DNA of 64,000 nt from Byssochlamys sp. IMV 00236 (lineage: Eukaryota > Ascomycota > Eurotiomycetes > Eurotiales > Thermoascaceae): NCBI GenBank assembly GCA_001931875.2, contig MSJH02000823.1, forward strand, positions 62,001 to 126,000. The letters run 5' to 3'. The translations under genes and the position numbers were made by a program. Below are positions 34,649-46,506 of the stretch, piece after piece. Under the pieces are notes generated by a model. The model was given only the letters and a program-made list of their open reading frames with translations, had not been told where the DNA came from and ran no database searches. How positions within the stretch are numbered: the first letter of the stretch is position 1; each line of letters opens with the position of its first letter.

Positions 34649-35408
34649 CTATTATTTGTGTACGTACTGGGTTTTCCCAGGAAATTTTCCCTTTTTATTT
34701 TTGCTGGGTCGCGGAGAGGGGCGGTCGCGATCGATCGTTATCGGAAGCGGGGATGCTATTATTACCGTTACAAAAACGTCGGCGTAGAGAGAAATATGCT
34801 TCAAAGGCACGATGGGACTATTCTGTAGTTTCAGTAATGGTTCAGATTTCGTGAAGCTGTAGATTTAGACAAGATAGTGATTCGGACAGTAGCGACGACT
34901 GCCAGGCAATCGATAATTATGCGATGGTGAAGCCAGTGGCGTCATTGCAGCATGACAAATCCTCCGACAAGCTCTAATGACTTCGCGCCCATCGCAAGTA
35001 GCTGCTGAGTCCACATTGCCATTCTCTTTTTCGAGATCAAATGGAGAAAGAATTTGCAACTCAAATTGTCTCTTTTTGTTTGAAGGAAGCTGCAGTGAGC
35101 ACGTGATTTTTGTCGGTTGCTGGTTGCTTGATCCCAGGACGGAGATTTGATATTTTACAGTGCAGAAGTTAACTATAGGGATAAGAACAAAATATAGGCA
35201 ACAAGATATTATTAGAGGGGACAGACAGTCATCAACACGTCAAGCCCACCAATGCCTTCGTTCTCGTTCCTGAAACCATGACTCCAAACCGACCAGTTGA
35301 ACCAATAACCCTTCAATGTCATAATGGAAACAAAGTTGGTATAAGAAACCTAAACACCTGTCATGATCTACGTTCGCCAGAGACCCCCAAATCAAATGGA
35401 CAAGTTAT
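34649..35408. other. MsrA promoter and kinesin 3' flank
   Basis: 760 bp, no supported gene. The open frames are short and lack domains. Confidence 0.5.
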
Positions 35409-38400
35409 CTATCTCCAAGTGCCTTTGCCGGATGGCATGAGACTGCTGCGAGAACCGCCAGTGCCCGCTGCCGCCATTGTGCTCAATCTGATGGCATCCC
35501 TGCTTGTCAGACTGACTTCTCTCGGTCGTATATCCCCGAGAGTGGTGCGTCTTTGGCCGGTGCTTTTTGTAATTGGGACAGTGCGAGGTCCCAGCACGCT
35601 GGGCTTGACGTCATGTTCTTTGTCACTCTTCACCATCCTGCGAGCCTGGGAGGCCGTGAACATGGCGTTCTCATTAGGAGAGGTGCCCAATGAAGCCGCC
35701 GTTGGGCTTCGACGGCGGTGCGCACGGCTCACGTTGGCTGAATTTGTGCTACCGATATGAGAACTCGAAATTCGTCTCATTGCAGCGCTGATCGTTATTG
35801 CGTCTGCTTTGGTGGTCTTCCAGTTGTCTTCCGTATCCGAGACGCGACTAGGACTGCTGGTGTAACTACCGCTAGAAGTTCGCACCGCTATCCTGGAGGG
35901 GCGGTCGAGAGAAGAGCGATGGTGAGAAGAGCGGTTGAAGAAACTGCTGTTTTCGATATCCCGGAGTGGGGAGCCATCATTGTCGGACAAGGGGAGGCTT
36001 GCCACTGGCGGCTGAATTGGGGAGCTGCTGGACTTTTTGGAGAGGAAACCAGTCGTGAATCTGCTGCTGTTCTTCTGAATGTTCAATGTCGGTTCTGGTG
36101 GCGTAGAAATTGGCGAGGAACCGAGTGACGGACTGGCCAAGCGAGTGGGAATTGGGATACCTCGTGCTGGGGATGCACGTGGTATTGGAGATGCTCTCAG
36201 CAGCGATGTGTCGTCAGAAGAGACCTCAGGATTTGGCTGCGCCTTCTGCGGCGTCTTCTCGAATTCGGCCAGAGAACCATCCTGTTCATCATCTTTCCAT
36301 CGGACGCTTCTCTTCGCCGTCTTAGACTGAGCTTTCTTCGGTGTAAAGCTGACACCCTTCCTGGCGATGCCGAGCTTGCGTCGACGTGGTGAGCCCTTCG
36401 TCGGAGAAATCAAGGGAGGTGCAATTGCTGTATTCGTGTTCAGTGTCAGGACTGGATTGGGTCCAGCTAGGCTGAGCTTCTTGCGGCGTGCGGGTGCTGG
36501 TTTCGGAGGGGAGAAAGACAAGTCAATCTGAGGCAAGTTTTCGTCAGGCTTCACCACATTTGACGTTGCGCTTGAACATGAGTTGAGCATTTTCATCAAG
36601 ATTTTTTTGCCTGCTTCAACTGCCTCTTCTTCACTGAGCTGCATAATGTTCTCGATTGAAGAAATAGTCTCGAAATGAGCTTGGAGCAGCATCTGGACGA
36701 TCGCCACGTCTCCTGCCTTTTCCTGTTCTGCAATAGCAGTGAGAGCCTCACGCTCAGCAGTGAACTTCAAGAGCTCTACTTCACGCTTCAGATTCGCGAC
36801 GTCGGTATTGTCGCTGGTATCGAATTCTTGAAGCAGCTTGATGCCATGGTCGAGCGCTGAATTGATACCGCGCTCCCAGTTATTCTTTGCCAGCTTTTGG
36901 TGATAATGCTGTCGGCTCCCTTCCAGCTCAAAAAGAATACCTTGTGCCGTCTTTCGAATAGCTTGGAGATTTGACATCGATTCCTCGCGCTCGCAGTTTG
37001 CACATACCCCGTCGAAAGCAGCTATCCAAGAAGACAGCACGCCGATCCTGCGGGACACCTGTCTCAGTTTAAGCATGCTGTTCGCCTTTTCCTGTCTCTC
37101 AGAAGCCGAATGCTCATACGCATTCCGAATGCGAGAGATTCCTTCCCGCATAACACCTTCTTTCTTTTCGTTCTGCTTCCTAAATTTGGCGAAAGCTACC
37201 GATTCGTAATCCTTTTGCTGTGCCTTCAGCTCATTTATCAGAGCCATCTGCTCATCAATCTTGACAAGGAAGTCTTTCACGTGTCGATTCACGTTGTACA
37301 CGTTCCTCGTAACCTTCGTTTGAATATTCTTTGCGCGGTTCGCGTATCGGAGAGTGTTTTGTGTTTCGTCGAAATGCTGGCTAGAGGGGCTAATGCAAAC
37401 AATCATGACCGTCCTGCAGTTTCCTCCCAGAGAAAATTTCAGCAGACGAGTGAGTTTCGAGTTTCGGTAGGGAACATGGTTTCTCTTCCGTGGGTCACAA
37501 AGGGCGTTGATGCAGCTTCCGAGAGCTAGCAGTGACTTGTTGATATTTGCACCTTCTAAGAGCCTCTCTCCACGATTCTTAGTGGCACTAGCTCTCTCAC
37601 TCCCAGCAAGATCAATAATACTGAGGGTAGCCATCGTGTGCGGTTCATTGACATCTGCATTGCGGTCTTTCTGGGCGACATTAATCTGGAGAACGGCATG
37701 AGATCTGGAAGAAGTTGCGTTCGCCTCGGTTGGAGACATGGTTCGACATTCGTTGCCCTTCATTATCATGTCCATGACTTCCTGCACGTTTTGCGGGTGG
37801 TGACTTGATAGTCCCGCCACAGAGACAGATTGATTGGCATCTTCACGCAACATAAGTCCGCCTTTACTGCCTCCCGGAACCAGCAAGTCACGGATGGTTT
37901 CGTTGTATATCTCGAGATATGACAGGGAAACCTCTGTCACCTTCTCTTCCGATCTCTCCTGTATACGTTCGAAGAGCTCCTGCATGGTGAGGAAGATGAT
38001 TCCTGGCTGCTGGGCGGTTCCAGTGATAGTGTGCGTCTTTCCGCATCCCGTTGCTCCATAGGCGAAAACGGTGGCATTGTATCCGTCAAGTACACTATCG
38101 AGGAGGCTTCGACTGGTAGCTTCATACACTTCGCCCTGGGACGCGTTCTCGTCGAAGATGCGGTCAAAGCAGAATGTCTGATCCTTGACACGCTTTCCGT
38201 TGGGGATGACGCTCTTGGAGAATTTGTGGACGGGGTTGTCTTCAGGTGGGTCGAAGACACTGGAAGGAAGTCAGTTCCACGCCGACACGTCAGTAGGAGA
38301 TGGACATACAGGCACTTATCGTCGATGACTTTGACCACAGGTCTGATGCCTTTCTGGGTGAGTTTCGGGGTGGGAACGCCAGCTAGGGAGCCGTCCCCAA

Positions 38401-38509
38401 GAAACAGTGGTCCATCGTCGCATTTTGCAAGCTGTGCAGCCTCTCGAATCGTAAACGGCCGGACTCTGACCGTCACCGAGATCGATGACGCGCCGCTCGA
38501 ACCAGCCAT
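35409..38509 (-). CDS. kipB: Kinesin-8 motor (Kip3/KipB type)
   Basis: Exons 38509-38310 and 38259-35409 (50 bp intron, phase 2) give 1016 residues. The N-terminal motor opens SSISVTVRVRPFTIREAAQL; the splice makes DDKCLVFDPPEDNPV, typical of kinesin-8. The ATP loop reads AYGATGCGKTHTITG near residue 135; switch I is ATSSRSHAVLQI and switch II LSIIDLAGSERA. The neck and coiled-coil region follow (VKDFLVKIDEQMALINELKAQQ). The C-terminal half is basic and Ser/Pro-rich with SPTKGSPRRRKLG-like clusters, suited to microtubule binding and CDK phosphorylation (inference). Family role: plus-end-directed motors that shorten microtubules and position spindle and nuclei. The symbol follows the A. nidulans kinesin-8 gene. 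Confidence 0.92.
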
Positions 38510-39333
38510 TATGTAGTTCCACGGCGCTCAGCGTTGGCGACAGGTAGGGTCAATAAGGGGTCGAAGTCGGATATCGAAACCCCCTACCAGGCGTATAGTC
38601 CCCGACCTAAGAAGATATCGTCACTAGAATGAGGGAAAGAAGCACAAAAGAAGCTGGATCGGGGGGAATGTTGATGTGGACCTTCCAGCCTCAGAGCTGC
38701 TGTTTGGTCGCTCCAGTTGTCAATTGTGGCTTGTTGATGCATGGAATGTTGTTCCATCGCCGGTTGCTCCGGGCAACCCAGCACGTGGAGTGGTTGTGCG
38801 TGGCTACGACAAAAACCCAGTGGAAATACGAGTTACAGGCGTTGGTTGACTAGTTCCCCGCAACTATCAGTACACCTTTCCAATTACCACGCACTTAAGA
38901 ACCAATCTCAATAATCATTAGAGTACATACTCCATGGCGTCGACGTATTTTTAAGTTCTTTTTTTCTCCAGAACAATTACGTGCGAGATTGTGATGTTAC
39001 TCTGGTGGTCCTCAGCGAGAAGCAAGATGCTATGAAATATATAGTCGATAATGGGGATCTGGTCCTGAGCAGAGGAAGTTCCTCTTAAGACATTGTTAGT
39101 GTCCTTCGATGTGTGATTCTCGACTACGAATGACTTGTCTGCTCTGGAATGGATGAATATAATGCTTGACTTTGCTTTATTCTACTATCATACAAACAGT
39201 TTCATAGCAAAAGTTGATTATCTCAGCCATATACACAGTAGTTACTCCTCATTGAACGCCAACCTAAACCAGATATTGAACCCCTCATGAAGTGCCTCAT
39301 ACCCATATGATCTCTTACTACAGTCTGTTCCCT
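38510..39333. other. Kinesin promoter and 3' flank of the ubiquitin-like gene
   Basis: 824 bp, no supported gene. Confidence 0.5.
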
Positions 39334-39869
39334 TCAAGACTCCGGCTCCTCATCATCGAGGCTAGGAACGATGACGTCCCAGCTGGGATCCTCGAGCTCC
39401 AAGTCTAGATCAAGCTGATCTTTCCCTGCATCTTCTGTAGAAGGTTTGCGGAATCTGAACGCAATAGACTGTCCATCTTTGATATCTGCTCCTTGTAGGG
39501 TAACCTCCCCTCCGTTCTTTTTCTTTTTCTTGGTGCCACTTTCTGCTAGTCCTGGTACTTCGACATCCAGTCTCGTCCAGCCTTTCTCGAGTTCATTTTT
39601 GTCCACGGGTACTCCGAATTCGATCTCAGACGGATCTTCAGGGACGGAGTCGCCGTTAATTTCCTTTAGACCACGCGAGTTGAGAGCTTTGAGGAGCTCA
39701 GCTTTCGCCGACGTAATAGTTTCGTTCGGCGGTAGCATGAGCAGCACAGTTGTCTTGTGCTTTCTGAACAGTAATGTCCAGCTGAGAGGACTTGGTTTCG
39801 CCTTTCGTCCGGTCAGTTATATCCATGCAGATGTAGATATAGGAGTAGAAATAGTGATGATCTTACCAT
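39334..39869 (-). CDS. Small protein with a possible ubiquitin-like N-terminus, unknown function
   Basis: The main exon ends at 39334 and is open back to about 39759. It encodes HKTTVLLMLPPNETITSAKA, a helix, a Lys run (KKKKK), then FRFRKPS and an acidic C-terminus ending LDDEEPES. The strand-turn-helix order suggests a ubiquitin-like beta-grasp (inference). The 5' end is unusual: there is no upstream ATG in this frame, but ATG 39869-39867 is directly followed by GTAAGA. Splicing 39866-39760 (ending GAAAG) would join ATG to CAC in phase, so exon 1 would be only the start codon. That model gives 142 residues. A simpler start at ATG 39738 gives 134 but cuts the first strand. The gene is divergent from the Tim17/22-like gene with 281 bp between starts. 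Confidence 0.6.
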
Positions 39870-40150
39870 ATTGTAGGGTAGAGTTCAAATCTGCCCGCTG
39901 CGGATTTGCGCTCTGGCGGGGAAGTCTTGACACGGGAGATCGGAGAATTGGGGTCGCGTTCCGGGGACAACCTTTCAGAAAGCTTGGTCGTTACCCGCAC
40001 AGTCTCCGATTCAGAACATGCGGAGCTTCAGGCCAAAGAGACTTGCCTAGAACCTATTCCTATTTATTCTTGAGAGGGAAAGAAGCGACGAGTTGCAATT
40101 AGGAGACTGGGCGTCAAGAACATCGGAAGGAACGCAAACTCGTCTTCAAC
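39870..40150. promoter_or_regulatory. Bidirectional promoter, ubiquitin-like / Tim17-like genes
   Basis: 281 bp between divergent starts. An open frame across it on the + strand (39446-40102) is antisense to the small gene and not a gene of its own. No specific site is recognised. Confidence 0.5.
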
Positions 40151-40846
40151 ATGGCGACGCTGCAGGCTGAGCCGCCGCAGACCGACGAGAACTCGGCATT
40201 GTTCAAGATCATACACTGGTACAAGCTATTTGATTCGGATACACCTCCTCGACTTGGAATTGAAATCAAAGACCGTTTACCTTATACGACCGCCTCTGCC
40301 TTCGGCGTGGGAATGGCAATTGGTGCTTCCCACGGCAGTAAAAAGGCCGCTTTCCAGTTTCGAGCCGAGAACGCGCATCGGTTCCCTACGACGTCGACAG
40401 GATGGTTCCTGTATCACAAGAGCAAGAACTACAAGTCCATAGTTGGTGGTGTTAAGGATGGTATGAAATTGGGATTCAAGCTCGGCGCGGGAGCTATGGC
40501 GTTCTGTCTATTCGAAGAGACAGTGGATTATGCACGTCATGATCGCAGGGACTTCCTGTCGACCGTTACGGCCGGATTGTCTTTCTCTGGGATTTACAGT
40601 TTATTAGGTCGGTCCACCATTACTTCCATATGTCCATTTGTTAGCATGCGAACTGACTGAACGGTGTTTCCAGCTCGTCACGACGTTTACACCGCCGCAC
40701 GTACGACGAAACTCGGTTTGAAATTGAGTCTTGCGTACGGTCTGATGCAAGATATGCTTGAATCCATGAAAGGAAACCGCCCGGCATATGTTAATTTCAT
40801 ACTCGGCAAAAAGCAGTCTCGGCCCGAAAGCGACACCGTTCTATGA
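40151..40846 (+). CDS. Tim17/Tim22-superfamily-like membrane protein
   Basis: Exons 40151-40607 and 40674-40846 (66 bp intron, phase 1) give 209 residues. The middle has Gly-rich hydrophobic segments: ASAFGVGMAIGASHGSKKAA, then IVGGVKDGMKLGFKLGAGAMAF and, after a loop, AGLSFSGIYSLL. The pattern of small-residue helices broken by Lys/Asp loops resembles Tim17/22/23 relatives, including complex I assembly proteins such as TIMMDC1. The second exon (ARHDVYTAARTTKLGLKLSL) continues that pattern. A mitochondrial inner-membrane place is likely (inference). It lacks a clear presequence, as is normal in this family. I do not know its exact role. Confidence 0.72.
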
Positions 40847-41538
40847 GGCCGTACTGCCAGCGCAGTTATTGCGGCGCACTTGACACCCAGAGCCATGTTC
40901 TGGTAAACGTACATTGGCTTACGTCTACTTCTCCGTTAAGCCCTCTGAGGGCTTTCATGGATGGACGGATGCAGCTCGATTGCTGTCTCCATAAAGTGAG
41001 GAGCACATCGACTTGCCACGCTAGCTGCGACCCGCCTGAGACTCTAGGAGAGTCACGAAACACAGCGCACTCCTCTCTTCGGTACCTATCGTCTCTTCTG
41101 TCATTATTGATACCCCAGAGTTTAGCAATCCACGGACACCGGAAGCGCCCGAAAAGGTGTACGCAGGCTCGAGCCATGTGGACTGTCTACCTCCGAAATG
41201 AGTCCTTGATACTCACGCGAGTTATGCGAAACCGCCTAGAAATAGGAGGACTTTGGAAGGACAGTACATCGGTAGCCTTCTCAGTATATGTGGAATCTAC
41301 TGCCTTAACTGATTGATGAATCATTTTTTCCCTGCAGAGCTCGTACAAGTCGCAAGAAGAGAGTATAATAGTGGCCGGCAAATTGCTTGAATAGATATGA
41401 AACCTGCAAATTTTTTCCTGGCTTGTAACGCAGTACTTATTTGTTTACGTCTATTTTTGTTAACTCCGAACTTTAACGGAGGATTTTTCTTTACAGTAAT
41501 AGGTTTCGTAGTGGTTTTGGGGTCCGCTACAGCCGAAA

Positions 41539-41572
41539 GGAGAAAAAGAAAAAGAAAAAGAAAAAGAAAACA
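41539..41572 (+). repeat. (AAAGAA)n simple repeat
   Basis: About five tandem copies of a six-base purine unit in non-coding DNA. Confidence 0.85.
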
Positions 41573-42140
41573 AAAATGAAGATTTTGAAAACGTTTCATT
41601 TCTGATACATCGCATGCCATATTTCTGTTCCTACTCGTACTGGATGGAAAGCAGCCAATACTAGATACGAACCGGAATCGCGGATGCGAGCTGACGAGAT
41701 TCGAGAGGCGCTTAGATTCATTACTCTAAAGGAGCCCAGTTATCCAGGCCGACGAGAGTCGTTAGGTTCTGCAGCATTATTGAATATTCCACGTACAGCT
41801 CACGTCATCTTGGCTTTTCAAGGGCTGGGATGTTAAGTAAGTATGCTGAACCAGCCTGCGAGGGTTCGGGTTGTGGCACTGCCCAGACCGATGCCATGCA
41901 GTAGGTTCTCGGACCCTGTAACTATTTCTAGGAGAAGCCACATACGATCAAGTGTCATAGATCTCAATGCATGTCATTATCCTGGTAGTTAATACTCTGC
42001 CCAGCCATTTCCGTTGTCAATTGCTTCAAATGCCTTGACTTTTTTTTAACCTGGGGGTTTCTAGTAAGTAAGAACCACGTGAAGATGGAGATACGCTGTG
42101 TTCTCCGGCGTATTGCCTTGGTCATCAAGGAGATGATATT

Positions 42141-42156
42141 AACTACCTAGGTAGTT
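42141..42156. repeat. 16 bp perfect palindrome AACTACCTAGGTAGTT
   Basis: The stretch equals its reverse complement over 16 bases. It lies 1.5 kb upstream of the F-box gene in otherwise featureless DNA. Function unknown. Confidence 0.5.
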
Positions 42157-42784
42157 ATTCGCAGCGGAATAGCTTCTAAGCGCAAGACGTCTACACGTGC
42201 CAGACTTACTCTAGTCTTCGACTAGGAGTCCTTCGTAGACGTCCAATGCATTTGTAACTACTATTATTTCCTGGACTTCGCTTTGGTCCTTTTCAGGGAA
42301 CGGATATCCACCAATTCGTCCGATATCTTAGTCTAACGTTCACGCTGGACTGCTAACTAGTTCTTCGGCCTGGCGCGGTCGACCTTGCTTTATATTATTG
42401 AGTTTCGCCGGATTATTCTACCTGCAATGTTTCCAAATGGTGATATGAACACAGGCGAGACTATATCTCAGGTGTGAATCGTTGCTAGTGCTTGTTCCCT
42501 CCAGTGAAATACCGGTTCCAGAGTGAAGCGAAGCTCTATCACTACTACCTGAAGTTGCCGCCGTGGACTTTGGCCTCCGGTGGACCCTGCACGGCCCCGC
42601 GACAGCCGTCAATTGTGTGGAGTCAAAGTCGAAGTGACAGTAAGAGCGGTCAGAAACGAGTTCAACTGGAGAACCGTTGAGACTTCGATCGACGCACGGA
42701 ACGGACAACGAACCGGTGCGCACGGGAAGCTGCTGATGCCTCAGAAGTTCAGCTCGCCTTGTGACTTGACCAGTGATGATCCAT

Positions 42785-42806
42785 GACTTGACTTGACTTG
42801 ACTTGA
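42785..42806 (+). repeat. (ACTTG)n pentanucleotide repeat
   Basis: Just over four tandem copies, in the region upstream of the F-box gene. Confidence 0.85.
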
Positions 42807-42914
42807 TCGTGCTCTGGATCTGGAGACGGAATGCTCCACCAGATTAACCTCCCGTGCGCCTCGTTCTTGTCTCTCCGATAACTTAGCTGACGGATAAATA
42901 ATAATAATATTAAT

Positions 42915-42938
42915 ACAGGACAGGACAGGACAGGACAA
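42915..42938 (+). repeat. (ACAGG)n pentanucleotide repeat
   Basis: Between four and five tandem copies, directly after an AAT/ATT-rich stretch. Confidence 0.85.
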
Positions 42939-43667
42939 GACAGTACCTAGCTGAGCTCGCACATGACCGGTTAGTTCTCTTGGCTTCGAGATTACCGAAT
43001 CGAGAAGGTCGAGAAAGGCGTACTCTAGAGCAGATCGAGCACAGGTATCATCATCATCATTATTGTTATTATTGTTCTGGCCATCACTTGCGCTGTTCCA
43101 CAACCTTTGGGATTAGCACCGAGAACGCAAGCATCGTTTTCCGCCCCTCCGTGGACCGGCGTTTCGTCAGCGCTGCTCCCCCACCTCTGGCCGACTCAAC
43201 GAGCTTAAGCTTCAACCCAGCTATCGTTCATGCCTCAGGACCAACGTCGAATCGCCCCAGAGAATCTTCTCTTTTCTCTCCCTGCATCATTACCACCGCA
43301 AGTCGCGCATGAAACTGTTTCCGGTATTATTATCAAAGCTGCTGTCGGCATCTGCTCGTGATCCTCGTCCTCCACCATCTGCGGCCCGGTAATTCCCCAG
43401 CTGTGAATCGATTGTGTCCCACATTCTCCAGACCGCCGTCGCAGCGACATCAGACCCCATCTCCATTGACTCCCCGGGCTGCTTCCTGGACGGACAGCGG
43501 AAAGTTGGCTGCGACTGAACTTCGACGATGTGTGCTGCCCTACGGTGACTCTTCTTCCATCGACGTCATTGACCCAATGCTCTCAGCCGGGCGACGATGT
43601 GCCTGATCTAACTGCACCAAGAGATCTACTCTTGACCATTTCTCCTCCGAGAACCAAATCAATAATC

Positions 43668-46506
43668 ATGCGCCGTCATGGCAGATCCGGCGCAGGGTCT
43701 ACCAAGGCCGCTGCCCCGGTGTCAGAGACGGTTTCCCTAATTCGCTCCTTCAATTCCGAAACGAATCCTAGCCGGCCGGTGCGCCCATCACCACTGGCAT
43801 CCTCCCAGATACAGGGCATGCCCCTGGACCTTGTCGACCGAATACGTTCCTTTCCTCTATTCCAATCCACTCCCAACTCCTTTCTGGCCGAAGTTGGATT
43901 GCATCTCCGCCCTCAGTTGCACTCTCCCAACGACTACATCTTGACAGAAGGCGATGAGGCTAAAGCCATGTATTGGCTGGTGAGGGGTGCAGTGGCAGTG
44001 ACGTCGCGGGACTGCGAAAGTGTATACGCAGAGCTCAAACCAGGCGCGTTCTTCGGGGAGATCGGTGTCTTGATGGATCGTCCCCGGACTGCAACAATCA
44101 TCGCCCGGACGCGCTGTCTTCTGGTTGTGTTGACCAAGGAGGATTTCAGGAAGATACTCCCACGATTCCCGGAGGTAGAACGTGCCATCAGAGACGAGGC
44201 CCAGGAAAGGTTGACAATACTGGAGAAAAAGAAAAAGCAACAATCCACACCTCCATCAGATGCCTTTGAGATCAATCGAAGAGGCTCGAAACGAGTTCGA
44301 GACAGTTTCTCAGGAGACTTGTCTGTCGGTGACGAGGAGGATCTCAGCATCAACAGCATAAATAAAAAGCGGAAATCTCCTAGTCCAGGGTTGTCTGATG
44401 GATCAACGGCAAGTGCCTTGGCGAATGGCATGGTGAATGTCCGACTACTGCTGAAGGAGCTTCCGCTGTTCTCAGGGTTACCTCCCGATTTACTCCATTT
44501 CCTGGGCCTTAACGCGCAACCCCGCTCGTACCCCCCTTTCGCAGATATCATTAAGCAAGACTCGCAAGGTAGAGAGATCTACTTCATTGTCCGTGGTGAA
44601 GTAGAAGTCATCAATGAGAAGTCTGACAACAGTCATCCACGTAACGGGCAGAAACAACTTACGAACAAAGGTATGGAAGTTAAAGCTCGCCTGAGACAGG
44701 GCCAGTACTTTGGGGAGGTCGTGAGTCTGTCGCTAGCACCCCGCAGAACAGCCACTGTACGTTCGGTAACTGCGGTTGAGTGCCTTATGATAAGCGGAGA
44801 CGTGTTGGCAGAATTCTGGAAGAGATGCCCCCATGATGTCCGGCGACAAGTCGAGCGTACTGCTAAGGAGAGACTGGTATCAGCATCTGACGGAGACGTT
44901 GTCATGTCTGATACAGTCGACCAAACACCACCAATCAACGAGCTTGCTCTAGATGATAAAATCAAACTTGCGGCTTCTCGAAGGCAGTCTATGCCTCTGG
45001 TGACGCTGACGGAAACGGAGCTGGAAAGTCCGTCTAAGCCTTCTCGGATAGAGGACCGTCCTGTCTTGAAGCCATCAGACCCTGACCCATTTTTGAACGT
45101 CGGGTTGGACAACGTACGACTGAGATCTCGTCGGGGTTCGGTTGCGCCGCTCACCCCTGAGGAAGCCTCAGGGGAATACCATCGACAATCATCACCAAGC
45201 GATTCGCGATCGGCCAGTTCGACTCACCTCCCCATTTTCGATGTTACCAGCAATGCGAAGCGAGAAAAAAGCCAGCAGCGCTCGAATGACCAAGGGATCC
45301 TCCCAGAGAGTATTCTAGTAAGGGTCTTTCAGCATCTTGACCTTCATCACCTTCTTCGTCTTCGAGCCGTTTGCGGCCGCTGGATGGAGATTGTGACCAA
45401 GTCTCCTCATCTCCTTCGATATCTGGACCTTAGCATGTATAGCAGAAAGGTCACGGATGAAATCCTCACCACCATCATTTGTCCGTTCGTCGGCGAGCGG
45501 CCTCAATATGTCGATCTCAGCAACTGTTTCCACGTGACAGACGAGGGATTTAGCGCACTAGCGACTGCATGCGGTGTCAATGTTAAAGCCTGGAAGATGA
45601 AAAGTGTTTGGGATGTTACTGCTTCTGCGATCCTTGACATGGCTGGGAAAGCAACAGGTCTCCAGGAAGTGGACTTGACCAACTGCAGAAAAGTCAGCGA
45701 TACTCTTTTAGCTCGCATCGTAGGATGGGTCGTACCAGCTGCAACGTTCGCCCAACAGACTATGAACGCCCAGGCTTCGAAGGCAATCATCAAGCCAACA
45801 ATGCAGACTCCTGCTGGCGTCGTCTTCGGCTGTCCTCAGCTGAGGAAGTTAACCTTGTCTTACTGCAAACATGTCACTGACCGCTCAATGCATCATATTG
45901 CTTCTCACGCTGCACCTCGTATCGAAGAAGTCGACTTGACACGTTGTACGACTATCACAGATCAAGGTTTCCAATATTGGGGCAATGCCCAATTTACAAG
46001 GCTGCGGAGACTTTGTCTGGCTGACTGTACTTATCTGACGGATAATGCCATAGTCTACCTGACCAACGCAGCTAAGCAGTTACGTGAACTAGATCTGGTA
46101 AGTACCAACTAGTTCTTCGTCTTTTGAGGGGCTTATTCAAATAGCTAACGGGGACCCGTAGTCGTTTTGCTGCGCGTTATCAGACACTGCAACGGAGGTT
46201 CTTGCCCTGCAATGCTCTCAATTGACATATCTCAACATGTCATTCTGCGGCTCCGCTGTGTCGGACCCGTCTCTGCGCAGTATTAGCCTCCATTTACTGT
46301 CTCTCCGGGAGCTTTCGGTACGTGGCTGCGTGCGTGTCACAGGCGTGGGAGTCGAAGCCGTCGCTGAAGGTTGTAACCAACTGGAAACATTCGATGTCAG
46401 CCAGTGCAAGAATCTCACGCCTTGGCTGGAGCGTGGTGGTCCTCTGAAGTACAGAAACAGAATACACTTTCAAACGGTTGCTCAAAACGGCAAGAACTTC
46501 CGATAA
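43668..46506 (+). CDS. Double cyclic-nucleotide-binding, F-box and LRR protein
   Basis: Exons 43668-46097 and 46162-46506 (64 bp intron, phase 0) give 924 residues. Two cyclic-nucleotide-binding domains are visible. The first spans about residues 51-190, with cassette GAFFGEIGVLMDRPRTATI, and the second about 255-405, with GQYFGEVVSLSLAPRRTATV. An acidic/basic linker (KKRKSPSPG) separates them. An F-box follows near residues 544-590 (ILPESILVRVFQHLDLHHLL), then Cys-type leucine-rich repeats to the end (YVDLSNCFHVTDEGFSALA, LRKLTLSYCKHVTDRSM, REL-SVRGCVRVTGVGVEAV). F-box plus LRR proteins are substrate receptors of SCF ubiquitin ligases; CNB domains sense cAMP or cGMP. Whether these bind a nucleotide is not known from sequence. 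ATG 43668 is the first ATG in the frame; a longer frame upstream lacks one. Confidence 0.9.

Larger units (their letters stand above)
40847..43667. other. 2.8 kb gap upstream of the CNB/F-box gene
   Basis: The left end is the 3' flank of the Tim17-like gene and the last about 1 kb is probably the promoter and long leader of the F-box gene. It holds an AAAGAA run (about 41539-41572), a 16 bp palindrome (42141-42156), and two pentanucleotide repeats (42785-42806 and 42915-42938). Frames of up to 157 codons exist on both strands but show no domain. Confidence 0.45.

Noticed and set aside
39446..40102. 218-codon + frame across the ubiquitin-like gene and its promoter
   Set aside because: Mostly antisense to the small gene and lacks a domain.
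43530..43667. Longer N-terminus for the CNB/F-box protein from 43530
   Set aside because: The frame begins with GTG and has no ATG before 43668.
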